Positions 30,783 through 41,355 of a stretch of 64,000 nucleotides of DNA are shown here, piece by piece. Source of the stretch: Naumovozyma dairenensis CBS 421 (lineage: Eukaryota; Ascomycota; Saccharomycetes; Saccharomycetales; Saccharomycetaceae); NCBI RefSeq assembly GCF_000227115.2, contig NC_016480.1:1054001-1118000 (forward strand), in the 5' to 3' direction. The notes under the pieces are model-generated. The model had not been told where the DNA came from. It ran no database searches and saw only the letters and a list, made by a program, of their open reading frames with translations. The first letter of the stretch is position 1, and every line of letters begins with the position of its first letter. The translations under genes were made by a program, and so were the position numbers.

Positions 30783-32681
30783 ATGAGTGCTCAATTATCG
30801 ATTGGTAATGAGTTGAAGGATTCCTTTCAACAAACTCATAAATGGGTTGAAAATAATATCAAATGGTTAAAGGAACTTGAACAATTTTATAGGGAACGTT
30901 CGAAATTAGAAAAAGAATATAGTGAGAAGTTGACACGTTTGAGTTCTGAATATTTTACAAAGAAGAGTTCTAGTAGTGTGCCCTTATCTGTTGGTGATAC
31001 ACCTGCAACAACGCCTGGTTCTTTAGAGGCTGCAGGAATCGTAGCTTGGAATGAAGTTCTAGCGCAAACAGAAATGATTTCTAAGGATCATAATAAATTA
31101 GCACAAGATTTTGATACTCAAGTTGCAAATCAACTAAGTGGATTACATTCTAAACTGGATATGACTCTTGTTAAAATTGCTGGTTTCAATGGTGAGATAC
31201 AGGGTAAAAGGGATAATGCGTATCAAGCAATGGAGAAGGCGAAAAAGAATTATGATGATGCTTGTCAATCAATGGAATTAACAAGAAGCAAATATACAAA
31301 GTCTTCTAATGAGAGGAATGAAAGGAAATTAGCTGAAAAGGAAACGGCAATGAATGTTTCCAAGAACGATTATCTAATCAAAATTAGTCTTGCCAATAGA
31401 CTTAAGGACAAATATTATTTCCAAGATATTCCTGAAGCATTAGATCTCTTACAAGATTTGAATGAAGCAAGAATACTTTTCTTGAATGATATCTGGAAAA
31501 CAGCTACTGCTGTTGAAAGAGATGCAGGTGCTCGAATTACGAAACGAGTAGATACTGTTGATGGTGTTGTTGCCCAAAACATGCCACATTTATCAACAGC
31601 AATGTATATTAAACATAATTTGAAGCAATGGAAAGAACCAGCTGATTTTCAATATAAACCATCACCTGTATGGCATGATGATGAAAATTTTATTGTGAAA
31701 TCAAATACAGAAGTTCAGGAGCTAAAAATCAAGTTAGCCAAAAGCGAACAAGATTATAATAAATTCCAAGATATGACACAGGCTGAACGTTCCAAATTAG
31801 CATCATTGAATAAAACAAAGCAAGCATTGAAGAGCAACGAAAATGCTATAGATTCAAACAAATTTTATGAGAACCTAAAAAGTTATTTGTCCTTAATCTC
31901 ACCATTTACCTCGCATGAAACATTGAAACTTGAAGCAGAAGTTACAATTGAAAGTATTCAAAATAATGTACCACAGGAATATGATCTCTCCACGGATAAT
32001 ATCGACGTTTCAAAACAAAAGCATAAATCAGGATTTTTCAGTAAATTTAAACAAAATTTGTTGAATCCAGACAACAAACCGAAACGAACTAGTATGAACA
32101 TTCATAGTGGTTCCAGTAATAGAATATCCATATTTGGATCTCAGAAACGTCCTACTTCAAGTGCAGGTGGATCCGAGGATGTGGCATCAAATGATGTTGA
32201 CGATCTCTCGTCAAATTATACTACAACAACCAGCGGTGCTACATCATCACGTACAGGAATTAAGAAGAACAAAGTTTTATACGCATATGCAAAACAAGAT
32301 ACTGATGAAATCTCAATAAGTCCAGGTGATTCCATAAGTTTGTTAGCTGCTGATACAGGGTCTGGTTGGACGAAGATTAGAAACGACACGACAGGTGAGA
32401 GTGGATTAGTTCCAACAACATATGTCAAGATTACGGAGAACGTTGCTGTTGATGGTGGGCATGGGAACGGCCATGCACCTGCTGTTCCTCCACCTAGAAG
32501 AACTACTATGCCATCGCGAACTCTTACAGCGGCTTACTCTTATTCTGCTGCTGGTGATGATGAAATTTCGATAAATGTTGGTGATGTTATCACCGTGATT
32601 AGAGGCGATGATGGGAGTGGATGGACTTATGGTGAACTTAACGGCAGTAAAGGGCTAGTCCCAACTAGTTATTGTAAGTGA
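30783..32681 (+). CDS. BZZ1: F-BAR/SH3 actin-patch protein Bzz1
   Basis: Protein of 632 residues (S. cerevisiae 633). In yeast, Bzz1 works with Las17/WASP and type I myosins to drive actin assembly at endocytic sites. The F-BAR domain covers about residues 5-290 (FQQTHKWVENNIKWLKELEQFY, YRERSKLEKEYSEKL). A coiled-coil stretch follows at about 315-350. Two SH3 domains end the protein: ALYDY-type KVLYAYAKQDTDEISI at about 496-550 and RTLTAAYSYSAAGDDEISI at about 578-632, both with WTK/WTYG and LVPT.Y blocks. It starts the YHR114W-YHR129C-like block, immediately after TRS33 of the other block. The second SH3 ends only at the final residue, as in the yeast protein. Confidence 0.96.
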   Translation: MSAQLSIGNELKDSFQQTHKWVENNIKWLKELEQFYRERSKLEKEYSEKLTRLSSEYFTKKSSSSVPLSVGDTPATTPGSLEAAGIVAWNEVLAQTEMISKDHNKLAQDFDTQVANQLSGLHSKLDMTLVKIAGFNGEIQGKRDNAYQAMEKAKKNYDDACQSMELTRSKYTKSSNERNERKLAEKETAMNVSKNDYLIKISLANRLKDKYYFQDIPEALDLLQDLNEARILFLNDIWKTATAVERDAGARITKRVDTVDGVVAQNMPHLSTAMYIKHNLKQWKEPADFQYKPSPVWHDDENFIVKSNTEVQELKIKLAKSEQDYNKFQDMTQAERSKLASLNKTKQALKSNENAIDSNKFYENLKSYLSLISPFTSHETLKLEAEVTIESIQNNVPQEYDLSTDNIDVSKQKHKSGFFSKFKQNLLNPDNKPKRTSMNIHSGSSNRISIFGSQKRPTSSAGGSEDVASNDVDDLSSNYTTTTSGATSSRTGIKKNKVLYAYAKQDTDEISISPGDSISLLAADTGSGWTKIRNDTTGESGLVPTTYVKITENVAVDGGHGNGHAPAVPPPRRTTMPSRTLTAAYSYSAAGDDEISINVGDVITVIRGDDGSGWTYGELNGSKGLVPTSYCK

Positions 32682-33145
32682 GCAGGTACTTTACACGATT
32701 AGAAAACCTTGTAGTATAATATATAGATAGTTTTAAAAAGTAGAAGATGTTGATTACTCTCTTCTTAAAATTAAGTAATATAATGAAATAATGATAAGAA
32801 ACGATATTATTATATATACAGGTATGTGATAGTAAAGATCCTCTATGAGAGTGTCGCTGTTGTATTCTTTCTTTGTACTTTATAGTCGTCTCATTTACAT
32901 CTTCCAATAATATAAATGTGACGCGAATTCGGGAAAGCGAGAACTGCTCCGCGGCAATGGCAATGGCAATGGCAAAGGGCAATAATTATTAATAGTGTAA
33001 AAAGGGTTAAGAGGAATAATGTTGAAAGAACATGGGAGAGAGAGTCTATCATGGTCATATATATCAGGCAGTAAGTTTTCCTTATCATTACCAGGTTCTC
33101 TAATACCGACACCATTATCGCTATATATCACACACACACACTATT
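32682..33145. other. Intergenic region BZZ1-COX23
   Basis: 464 bases, no gene. S. cerevisiae has DMA1 (YHR115C) here; no trace is visible. A (GGCAAT)n-like run occurs at about 32952-32976 and a CA repeat just before the COX23 start. Confidence 0.5.
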
Positions 33146-33529
33146 ATGTCCACGACGTCGGAAGCAAATAAGACCTCTGGAAAGGTAACACCGATAACAT
33201 CGCAAACTGAATCAAGAACGCCACCTCGAAAAGAGCAACAAAACACAACAAAAGATACGGTAAATTTCACACCAGATGAGAAAGACACCTCTACGTTCAA
33301 ATACTATCCAGACGACCCTGAAGAAGGAATGAATAAATATAAGTTTATGATGAAGGACACGAGCGAGTACTATGATCCATGTCAAGAATCATCACAAATG
33401 AGTTTCAAATGTTTGGACCGAAATAATTTCGATAGGGATAAATGCCATGAATATTTTGATGCATATAGAGAATGTAAGAAACAATGGCTTATGGCAAGAA
33501 GGAATAACAGATCTCAATGGCAGAAATAA
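33146..33529 (+). CDS. COX23: Cox23, twin CX9C intermembrane-space protein
   Basis: Protein of 127 residues (S. cerevisiae 151). Cox23 is a soluble protein of the mitochondrial intermembrane space needed for cytochrome c oxidase assembly and copper homeostasis. The CHCH domain near the C-terminus shows the two CX9C motifs exactly: [11 protein letters not shown] and [11 protein letters not shown]. These form the disulfide-linked helical hairpin imported by Mia40. The first 70 residues are polar and rich in Thr, without a clear presequence, as expected for a Mia40 substrate. It lies between BZZ1 and TOM71 as YHR116W does, apart from the missing DMA1. Confidence 0.93.
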   Translation: MSTTSEANKTSGKVTPITSQTESRTPPRKEQQNTTKDTVNFTPDEKDTSTFKYYPDDPEEGMNKYKFMMKDTSEYYDPCQESSQMSFKCLDRNNFDRDKCHEYFDAYRECKKQWLMARRNNRSQWQK

Positions 33530-33850
33530 ACTGCTTAATATGTGCATCATATACACTAAGTATACTGTATATCATATAGTGTATTACAGGTTACCCGGGG
33601 CACTCTCTTACCTTGTAAATATATTTCCTCATCAAATATTTTTTAAAAGTAACACTGTAAGTAATGCCGTGAGATCTGAACCATTATCAATAATCGATGC
33701 ATTTGCAGTTGTATTTGCATTTATATGTTCCAGAAGAGCATCTTCGGCATCATTGTTCTCTCCCTCTAGCTATCTAAAGAGGGTGCCGGATAAGATATTG
33801 CTATAACAAATCAATACAATTGACGTTTTTGACCTACTCTATCTAGTACG
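33530..33850. other. Intergenic region COX23-TOM71
   Basis: 321 bases, no gene. A perfect Reb1 consensus TTACCCGG lies at 33591-33598. The rest probably serves as the TOM71 promoter. Confidence 0.5.
33591..33598 (-). promoter_or_regulatory. Reb1 binding site
   Basis: TTACCCGG is the reverse complement of the full Reb1 consensus CCGGGTAA. It is 253 bases before the TOM71 start and 62 bases after the COX23 stop, where a nucleosome-excluding or transcription-terminating Reb1 site would be useful. Confidence 0.5.
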
Positions 33851-35845
33851 ATGTCTGGTAATGATAACCCATCGTCTTTCAAAAATTTCTTTATAAATCA
33901 TAGGAAACTAATAATCACCACGATAACAGCGGGTACTGCTGCATTTGGTGCTTACTATTATTATAATCAATTACAAAAATTACAACCATCAGGTTCAATC
34001 TCAAAAGAAACAGCCGGTAGCACCGAGAAGAACACGAAGAACCATGACACTATTAACAACGATCTGAATACTTCATCTCCACCACCTCCAATTAGTAAAA
34101 GTAAAAAGAAAAAATTGAAGAAGAAATTAAAGAAGAACCATCAGAAAACCGATGAAAATAATAATAATAATAATAACTCACAATCCACTTCCTCTGCATC
34201 CTCATCTAATTCTGCATCTCCTATACTCAAACCATCATATCCATTAGATTCACAAAATGACCCAGATTTTAATGAAATCAATAAATTAATAGCAAATAAT
34301 GAAAATTTGAAGAGCAAGTTCGCAAAGGAATTGAAAAATAAAGGTAACCAATATTTCAAATCAAAAGATAACGAAAACGCAATCAAATATTACGAATATG
34401 CATTAAGATTAGATCAAGATCCAGTCTTCTATTCAAACATTTCAGCTTGTTATTTTGCAATGAATCAACTAGATAAAGTTATCGAATCAAGTAATAAAGC
34501 TTTGGAATTGAAACCTGATTATTCAAAAGCATTATTGAGAAGAGCAAATGCATACGAAGCATTGGGGAATAATAAAGAAGCATTATATGATTTCTCAATA
34601 TTATCGTTATTTGGTGAATATAGTGGTCAATATTTGGAACCTTTATTAAATAGAATATTGGATAAAGTATCGACTGATGTATTACGTGCCAAATTAGATA
34701 ATAAAAAAACTGATAATTTTATTTTGCTTTCTGATTCTGCTTTGGTTTCATTTTTCGGTATATTCCCTCCTGAAACTACAATTACTAACTATAATCCAGA
34801 TGATGAAGCTGATAAGGAATTAGTTCAAGGTTTGGAAGCATTAGCTAAGAAAACTTCAGAAGGATTCTTAGATGCAGATAAACATTTCATTAAGGCAAAT
34901 GAATTATTCATGGAAAAATTATTATCTTCTGAAGATAATGACGAAAACTCTGGTCTATTAGAAAAAGTCGCCATTGCATTGGAATATTCTGGTGTCTTCA
35001 AATTTTTAAAATTCGACTTATTAGGTTCAGAGACAGATCTCCAAAAGGCAATTGATTTATACCCAAGACCAAATTCATACATTTACATGGCCATGTTAGT
35101 AGCTGATAAAAATAACGATAAAAATGATTTAGATTATTTCAAGTACTTCGATAAAGCTACGACATTAAATCCTAATTTTGCTCCGACTTATTATCACCGT
35201 GGCCAATTGTTGTTAGTAAACCAAAAATTTGATGAAGCTGAAACATTTTTCTTGAAGGCAAAGGAATTAGATGATTCAAACGTCTACCCATATATTCAAT
35301 TGGCTTGTGTAGCTTATTATAATAGCACTTTTAAGAAATGTCAAGAATTGTTTGATGAGGCAAGAACTAAATTTCCTACATTACCTGAAGTTCCAACATT
35401 TTACGCTGAGATTTTAGCTGATAAGGGTGAATTGGAAGCTGCTATGAAACAATATGATATTGCTTACCGATTGGAAACAGCTTACAAATATATTCATGTA
35501 GGTATTGCTCCATTAATTGGTAAAGCTGCCGCATTGGCAAGAATTCCAACTCAAGAAAACTTTGATACCATGACTGAATTATTGGAGAAAGCATGCGAAT
35601 TGGATCCAAGATCAGAACAAGCAAAGATATCTTTGGCCCAATTAAAGTTACAAACGGAAGATATCGATACTGCCATCGCATTATTTGAAGAAACCGCTGA
35701 TTTGGCAAGAACTTATCAAGATAAATTGCAAGCTACCACTTTTGCTGAAGCAGCTAAGATCCAAAAAAGAATAAAAGAAAATCCCATATATGCTGCTAAA
35801 ATAGAAGAAACATTGGCTACTTATAGAGCGGATGGAATAATTTAA
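33851..35845 (+). CDS. TOM71: Mitochondrial import receptor Tom70/Tom71
   Basis: Protein of 664 residues, the outer-membrane TPR receptor that takes hydrophobic precursors (for example metabolite carriers) from Hsp70/Hsp90 and hands them to Tom40. S. cerevisiae Tom71 has 639 residues and Tom70 617. The N-terminal anchor is at about 15-40 (LIITTITAGTAAFGAYYYYN), followed by a Lys-rich and Asn/Ser-rich linker. The clamp-type TPRs begin near 160 (LKNKGNQYFKSKDNENAIKYYEYAL) and further TPRs continue to the C-terminus (YYHRGQLLLVNQKFDEAETFFLKA). Poly-Asn in the linker explains the extra length. Position between COX23 and ORC6 matches TOM71 (YHR117W); TOM70 lies on the sister track, so either duplicate is possible. 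Confidence 0.93.
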   Translation: MSGNDNPSSFKNFFINHRKLIITTITAGTAAFGAYYYYNQLQKLQPSGSISKETAGSTEKNTKNHDTINNDLNTSSPPPPISKSKKKKLKKKLKKNHQKTDENNNNNNNSQSTSSASSSNSASPILKPSYPLDSQNDPDFNEINKLIANNENLKSKFAKELKNKGNQYFKSKDNENAIKYYEYALRLDQDPVFYSNISACYFAMNQLDKVIESSNKALELKPDYSKALLRRANAYEALGNNKEALYDFSILSLFGEYSGQYLEPLLNRILDKVSTDVLRAKLDNKKTDNFILLSDSALVSFFGIFPPETTITNYNPDDEADKELVQGLEALAKKTSEGFLDADKHFIKANELFMEKLLSSEDNDENSGLLEKVAIALEYSGVFKFLKFDLLGSETDLQKAIDLYPRPNSYIYMAMLVADKNNDKNDLDYFKYFDKATTLNPNFAPTYYHRGQLLLVNQKFDEAETFFLKAKELDDSNVYPYIQLACVAYYNSTFKKCQELFDEARTKFPTLPEVPTFYAEILADKGELEAAMKQYDIAYRLETAYKYIHVGIAPLIGKAAALARIPTQENFDTMTELLEKACELDPRSEQAKISLAQLKLQTEDIDTAIALFEETADLARTYQDKLQATTFAEAAKIQKRIKENPIYAAKIEETLATYRADGII

Positions 35846-35948
35846 ATACATTATTTGTTTTAGTATTATTTGTATGTTAGTCTGAAAGTCTATATATAAA
35901 CAATATATTAATGAAAAAATGCGCAGCTAATATGAAATAGTCGTCATG

Positions 35949-37286
35949 TTAATTATCTCTTAGATCTATATCTTGCTTGACTTTATTCAACCAATTTTCG
36001 TATTGTTCATCTGATACTAAACTTTTATTCGGTTGAAACATTGATCCTAATTTGACGGATATGACTTCCTCGTAACTACCACCTTCAAAGCAATTATGTT
36101 TGATTTGTAAGTCACGGAACCACCTTTCACCAATAATCAATTCTTTAACAATCTTGATGCATTCACTAACATCATCATAATTATCCGCTTTCATCAAAAG
36201 GCATATCCTTTCAATTATACGGTGATCAATTCTCGGGTCTTGACGTCTCTTTTCATTAAATACAACAAAGACACAATTCATTACGAGACCGCAGACCAAT
36301 TGCCATGGACAGACTAAATAGGAAGCGTAAGACATGTACTGTTCTAGAACATTGTAAGCCACGTCTTGTGGTAATTCAAATTGGTTACAAAGTTCAATAA
36401 CTTCGATTGGTTTCACTTTATAATATTTTCTAGACAGTAGACACATTTTGGAATAAGGTCGTCCGGTTTTTTTATTAGGGCTTCTTTTCCTCCTCTTAAT
36501 CAATCTTTCGGGAGATTCCTCTACATCATTATCGTCAGCATCCACACGACTCGGGGTGTCTTCATTTGCAGTCTCGAATCCTTCATCATTGTTGTATTGT
36601 TCTTCTCCTTCTTCTTCTCCATCAGTATTATCATCCGTAGTATACTCTTTATTATTTATGGCATTAACCACACGATCTTTATCTGATGCCTGTATGGCAT
36701 TATTTTCATCATCCCCTGAATCTTCTTCGAATGCTAGTTTCCTTCTTACTTTTGTAGGGCTATCATCATCATTTGTTGAGCTTTTGGTAGGGGAATTACT
36801 TAATGACGGAACATTCTTTGAAGGTGTAACCTTTGTTGGCGCGCCAAATAATTCTTTCCTCAATTGTTTAGGATCTTTAGCAGTAAATCGGCCATTATCC
36901 TTGACGGGACTATTTTTGTCATTTCGTTTCTTCTTGGGACTTGGCGTCCAACTAATATTCTTCACAGGTGAGGATTGAAAAATAGTATTCTTGAAAATCT
37001 GTAATAAATGACGTACCTTTTTAGGTTCCAATGGTATATTATTCGTTGAAAATTTCAAATCTGGTGAATATTTCTCATGTAATTTTTCTGCTGCTATGAA
37101 TGCACAGATGTGATACCTTGCAGTCTCCTCATCCGGTTTTAATGCAATCTTATTTACCGAACTTGCATATAAAGTTCCTGTTGCAGAAACAAGCTTTTTC
37201 ATATCCCCATGATTCCAGTCTTGTTCACCTTTCTCAGTAAGATTAAGAATATCTCTAAGTGAACGAATTATTTGTTGATTGGACAT
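35949..37286 (-). CDS. ORC6: Origin recognition complex subunit Orc6
   Basis: Protein of 445 residues (S. cerevisiae 435), the ORC subunit that binds Cdt1 during MCM loading at replication origins. The N-terminal cyclin-box-like fold is at about 1-110 and the second fold at about 280-430 (MCLLSRKYYKVKPIEVIELCNQFELPQDVAYNVLEQYMSYAS). The linker carries many Cdk sites (SPVK near 106 and 126, TPSP near 114, SPTK near 165 and 176) and the cyclin-docking motif RKLAF at 182-186, as expected for Clb5 docking that blocks re-replication. It converges on TOM71 and diverges from SET1, like YHR118C. Confidence 0.94.
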   Translation of the reverse strand: MSNQQIIRSLRDILNLTEKGEQDWNHGDMKKLVSATGTLYASSVNKIALKPDEETARYHICAFIAAEKLHEKYSPDLKFSTNNIPLEPKKVRHLLQIFKNTIFQSSPVKNISWTPSPKKKRNDKNSPVKDNGRFTAKDPKQLRKELFGAPTKVTPSKNVPSLSNSPTKSSTNDDDSPTKVRRKLAFEEDSGDDENNAIQASDKDRVVNAINNKEYTTDDNTDGEEEGEEQYNNDEGFETANEDTPSRVDADDNDVEESPERLIKRRKRSPNKKTGRPYSKMCLLSRKYYKVKPIEVIELCNQFELPQDVAYNVLEQYMSYASYLVCPWQLVCGLVMNCVFVVFNEKRRQDPRIDHRIIERICLLMKADNYDDVSECIKIVKELIIGERWFRDLQIKHNCFEGGSYEEVISVKLGSMFQPNKSLVSDEQYENWLNKVKQDIDLRDN

Positions 37287-37753
37287 CTTCTGTTGTTATG
37301 TTTAAAAATCACCCGTTACCAGTTTTAATGTATAACCTCTAAACCTTTCCTCTACAATTCTTTCTGGTGAAATAACAAAAGCACACAAGGGGATGCAATG
37401 GAGTCCAGCTTTATGAATTTCGATCTTATCCAGCATACATCTATTCCTTAATCGCTCTTATGGCTATTATTATTATCATTATTCACCATTTTGATATCTG
37501 ACGTCTGAGCGAGGATGTCTGGGTCTCTTCTAGATTTAAAAAACATAACAATATGGTAAAGAAGAATAATAAGAAAAAACGATGTTTCCTTTGTGATGAA
37601 CATTAACATTCACCTATACCACTGACAGGATCAGTTGTAATCCAAGAAAATAGAAGATTACAAGGTCTCTGGAACGTAATAGTATAGTCTGATTATTCAG
37701 TTTTTACAAATTTTAGGAAGGTGTTTTAGTTATTTCGTTGCCACTACCTTATT
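37287..37753. other. Divergent promoter region ORC6-SET1
   Basis: 467 bases between the divergent ORC6 and SET1 starts; no gene or RNA recognised. It presumably carries both promoters. Confidence 0.5.
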
Positions 37754-40700
37754 ATGTCTGGTTATTATGGCCATTCTAACCCGCACCATCCTCCTGGGCC
37801 TTATCGATATAGAAATAATGCTACTAACAATAGGTATCAACGTCCGGAACCTATAAGACCTACTCCCGCAATTAGTAGGTACCAAACTGATTCAGAGCAG
37901 AGTGCTTCTCGATATAATAGCATAAATGGCAATGGTGCAACACAGCATCGCCAATCACGGTATCCGCCATCACAGCATCATAGTCATAATACAAGATATG
38001 ACCAAACTCGTCAGCCTGTAGATAATCAGTCTTATCATCCAACTAACACATCATATGCTCGAACATTGAGGGAAGGTACCACTAAGCCATGGGTGAGATC
38101 TAGCTCTTACTCTAAACAAGAGTCTCGCTATGGTAATGAAAAACCATTACATACATCTTCTAGATTGAGCAACCCTCTGCCGAAACGCACGCTTTCTATG
38201 ACATCTAAAGGAGATTTGCGACCCAAACCGGAACTGCGATATGCAGAAGATCCAGCACTGAACAATAAATATCATTATTTCAATCCAACCTTGAAAACAT
38301 TAATTAACAAAGATGAAATGCATCATTGGAATGCGAAGAAAAAATTCCCCCAGATGGGATATATTACAGTCCAAGACCCGATACAACAAAAGCAAGTACT
38401 TGTATCAAGAATCCCTGACATAAAGTCGCGAGATCCAAGATCCACCAAAGAGCATGGTCCATCATCGCATCGAAAGTTGAGAGAAGAACTGACACTTACA
38501 TCACGGGTTCCATTCGATAAGTTTTCAGTAGGTCCACCACCAATTTGTGAGCTTGTAATTTATCCTGCTGATGACACAAATATAACTACTATTCAAGATA
38601 TTTCAATCAAAAATTATTTTAGAAAATTTGGTACAATTTCCCATTTTGAGTCATTTAGTGATCCAAATAGTGCGTTACCATTGCATATATATTTGATTAA
38701 ATATACATCTCCCAACGACAAACTTAATAATTTAGATCTACCTGGAAAATCGGCATATGAGGCAGTGAAGGATTTTAATAAGAAAGAATGCCTTATATTA
38801 GGACACCATTTTAACGTTATATTAAATAAGGGTAAAATTCTTCAAACGATTAAGGATAAAACCATAGATGAGAATCTCAAAAAAGTGAATGCTCTGAATA
38901 AAGATAAACTACCCGCTACTCCCACATCTAAGGCTTCATTGGATTCAACGATTCCTGACAAACCAATTACATCAAAATGGCTTGATAGGCGGCTTCCAAA
39001 TGATCTTGTAAGGATTGTTAACAATAAGGCATGTCTTTTTGTACCAAAGACTTTCCTCTTTTTCCACGGCTTTAGGATAGAGGATTTTAAATATAAATTG
39101 AGAAGATATAGATATTCAAGAGTGTTGAATCATGCAACTGGGATTTATATTGTGTTTAATGATCTGAAAGAATGTCAAAATTGTAGAAATATTGAATCGG
39201 GTAAGTTGACTTTATTATCAAGAAAACTCCATGCTCCAATTGAGATAAAATTCGTTCTTATACCACCTGTTGATACCTTACCTACAAGATTCGGTGGGTT
39301 TGATCGGACTTCCTCCGTTACTAATACTTCAAGCAAGGGTACAACCACTATTGTAAAAACCTATAATACAAGAACAGAATTGTTAGAGGCAACAGTACAA
39401 TATATTTTAGAGGATTTATCGAAGGCAATTAATATTGATATTAAGAGAAGATTGATTGGGCCAACTGTTTTTGATACTTTGAATCCATCGAATTACCCTG
39501 CTTTAATGGAGGAAAAGAAATTAAGGGAACGTGAGAGCAAAAAAGCTGCTATTGAAGAAGCAGAAAGGAAGAAGAAGGAAGAAGTGAAAACGCAAGATTT
39601 TGATATTTTTAAATTGTATGGTGGATATTCTAGATCAAATTTGAAGAAAAGACGTTATTCGCAAGTGTCGTCCGATAACATCTCATCTATATCTTCTACC
39701 AATAAGAAGAGATTGACTAAAGGTATCAAGCCAATGGCACACATACTTAATGAAGATACGGGCTCAAAAGAGACTACACCCACTATTGAACTTTCTCAAG
39801 GGGTTGAAGGGTATGATGATATCGAAGAATTAGCATCATCAGCTTCATCAAGTGAAGATGAAAATGAACTACTAGAAGAAGATGAAGATATTGAAATGAA
39901 GAGTGAATCTGAATTGACTAGTCCAGAACCTATACACGGCCAGAAAATAGCGATAGAAGCCGCTACTGCTGAGGTCGAGCAGGAAGATATTATCCCAGAA
40001 TGGTATAAACCATCAATGGCAGAGTATCCTGAGACAGTCTTTCCTGAGTCTCCAGCAATCTTCAAGAAAAGTATTGATATTTTGGATTTCCAAGAAGTTA
40101 TTAAAGACACAGAAGACATATCTATATTGCAGGAGCTCTTAGATGCTAATGAGACCAAGCCGACGGAAGAAATGAAACACGCTGGTTGCATTTCAGAATA
40201 TGCCATATGGAAGTACCGTGAAAATGAGAAGAACTTGCGGTTAACTAATGAGTGGCACTTGAATCTTAATGAAGTTCCATTTGATGTAGAGTTGACAAAA
40301 GGAAAGGGATCATTTAAAGCAGAAGGATTCAGGAAGATTCCGGATAACTTGAAGGCATGTTACTTACCACATCGCCGTAAACTCAACCAACCATTAAATA
40401 CCGTCAACCAGCATGGTTCTGATAGACCAACTGGTAATAAATTTACACCTGAACCATCAGCAAGACGGGAAGAGTCTAACGATCCTGATGCGTCTGAATC
40501 AGTTTCGATCCAAGAAATATCATCATCTAGAGATAACAGAGCATCGAATAGAAGATTTCAACAGAATATCGAGGCACAAAGAGCAGCAATTGGTGCAGAA
40601 TCAGATTTATTATCATTGAATCAACTGAATAAACGTAAGAAACCTGTAACATTTGCCAGATCGGCTATACATAATTGGGGTTTGTATGCATTGGAACCGA

Positions 40701-41071
40701 TCGCTGCTAAAGAGATGATTATTGAATACGTTGGTGAAAGTATTCGTCAAGCAGTTGCTGAGATGCGAGAACGACGTTATTTGAAAAACGGTATAGGTTC
40801 AAGTTATTTATTTAGGGTTGATGAAAACAATGTTATTGACGCAACAAAAAAGGGTGGGATTGCAAGATTTATTAATCATTGTTGTGATCCAAGTTGTACT
40901 GCGAAAATTATTAAAGTAGGTGGCAGAAGAAGAATTGTGATTTATGCCCTTCGCGATATTGCTGCTAATGAAGAATTAACCTATGATTATAAATTTGAAA
41001 GGGAAATTGATGCAGAGGAAAGGTTGCCTTGCCATTGTGGGTCGGTAAATTGTAAAGGATTCTTAAATTAG
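37754..41071 (+). CDS. SET1: Histone H3K4 methyltransferase Set1
   Basis: Protein of 1105 residues (S. cerevisiae 1080), catalytic subunit of COMPASS, which methylates histone H3 lysine 4 at active genes. An RRM-like domain covers about 260-350 ([31 protein letters not shown]) and a second about 420-500. Acidic stretches near 690-740 precede the n-SET region (about 800-900). The SET domain begins near 963 ([10 protein letters not shown]) and shows [19 protein letters not shown] and ELTYDYKFE; the post-SET cysteines are in [13 protein letters not shown] at the end. The C-terminal half is well conserved while the first 200 residues are Tyr/Asn/His/Pro-rich. Order ORC6-SET1-MSH1 is that of YHR118-YHR120. 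Confidence 0.96.
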   Translation: MSGYYGHSNPHHPPGPYRYRNNATNNRYQRPEPIRPTPAISRYQTDSEQSASRYNSINGNGATQHRQSRYPPSQHHSHNTRYDQTRQPVDNQSYHPTNTSYARTLREGTTKPWVRSSSYSKQESRYGNEKPLHTSSRLSNPLPKRTLSMTSKGDLRPKPELRYAEDPALNNKYHYFNPTLKTLINKDEMHHWNAKKKFPQMGYITVQDPIQQKQVLVSRIPDIKSRDPRSTKEHGPSSHRKLREELTLTSRVPFDKFSVGPPPICELVIYPADDTNITTIQDISIKNYFRKFGTISHFESFSDPNSALPLHIYLIKYTSPNDKLNNLDLPGKSAYEAVKDFNKKECLILGHHFNVILNKGKILQTIKDKTIDENLKKVNALNKDKLPATPTSKASLDSTIPDKPITSKWLDRRLPNDLVRIVNNKACLFVPKTFLFFHGFRIEDFKYKLRRYRYSRVLNHATGIYIVFNDLKECQNCRNIESGKLTLLSRKLHAPIEIKFVLIPPVDTLPTRFGGFDRTSSVTNTSSKGTTTIVKTYNTRTELLEATVQYILEDLSKAINIDIKRRLIGPTVFDTLNPSNYPALMEEKKLRERESKKAAIEEAERKKKEEVKTQDFDIFKLYGGYSRSNLKKRRYSQVSSDNISSISSTNKKRLTKGIKPMAHILNEDTGSKETTPTIELSQGVEGYDDIEELASSASSSEDENELLEEDEDIEMKSESELTSPEPIHGQKIAIEAATAEVEQEDIIPEWYKPSMAEYPETVFPESPAIFKKSIDILDFQEVIKDTEDISILQELLDANETKPTEEMKHAGCISEYAIWKYRENEKNLRLTNEWHLNLNEVPFDVELTKGKGSFKAEGFRKIPDNLKACYLPHRRKLNQPLNTVNQHGSDRPTGNKFTPEPSARREESNDPDASESVSIQEISSSRDNRASNRRFQQNIEAQRAAIGAESDLLSLNQLNKRKKPVTFARSAIHNWGLYALEPIAAKEMIIEYVGESIRQAVAEMRERRYLKNGIGSSYLFRVDENNVIDATKKGGIARFINHCCDPSCTAKIIKVGGRRRIVIYALRDIAANEELTYDYKFEREIDAEERLPCHCGSVNCKGFLN

Positions 41072-41355
41072 GATATTTTACTTTTATATATAACCTATAA
41101 ATAAAAATACTGTCAATAATAATGTATCATATACTTGAAGCATCGACGTCGGGGTTTTTTCGATGTTCCAGCATTGTTTTATTTTGGTTTTGCACATTTT
41201 GTCATAAAAACCTGAAAGCGGCTAAAAATGAAAAATCTGAAACTAAGCTATTTAAGATGGGACTCATCGAAAGTATAACAATCTACCATTTTGTATTTAG
41301 CGTAAGGACGCCCAGTTGAAAAAGGGAAGCAACCAATTCAATGCATTAGACTTCA

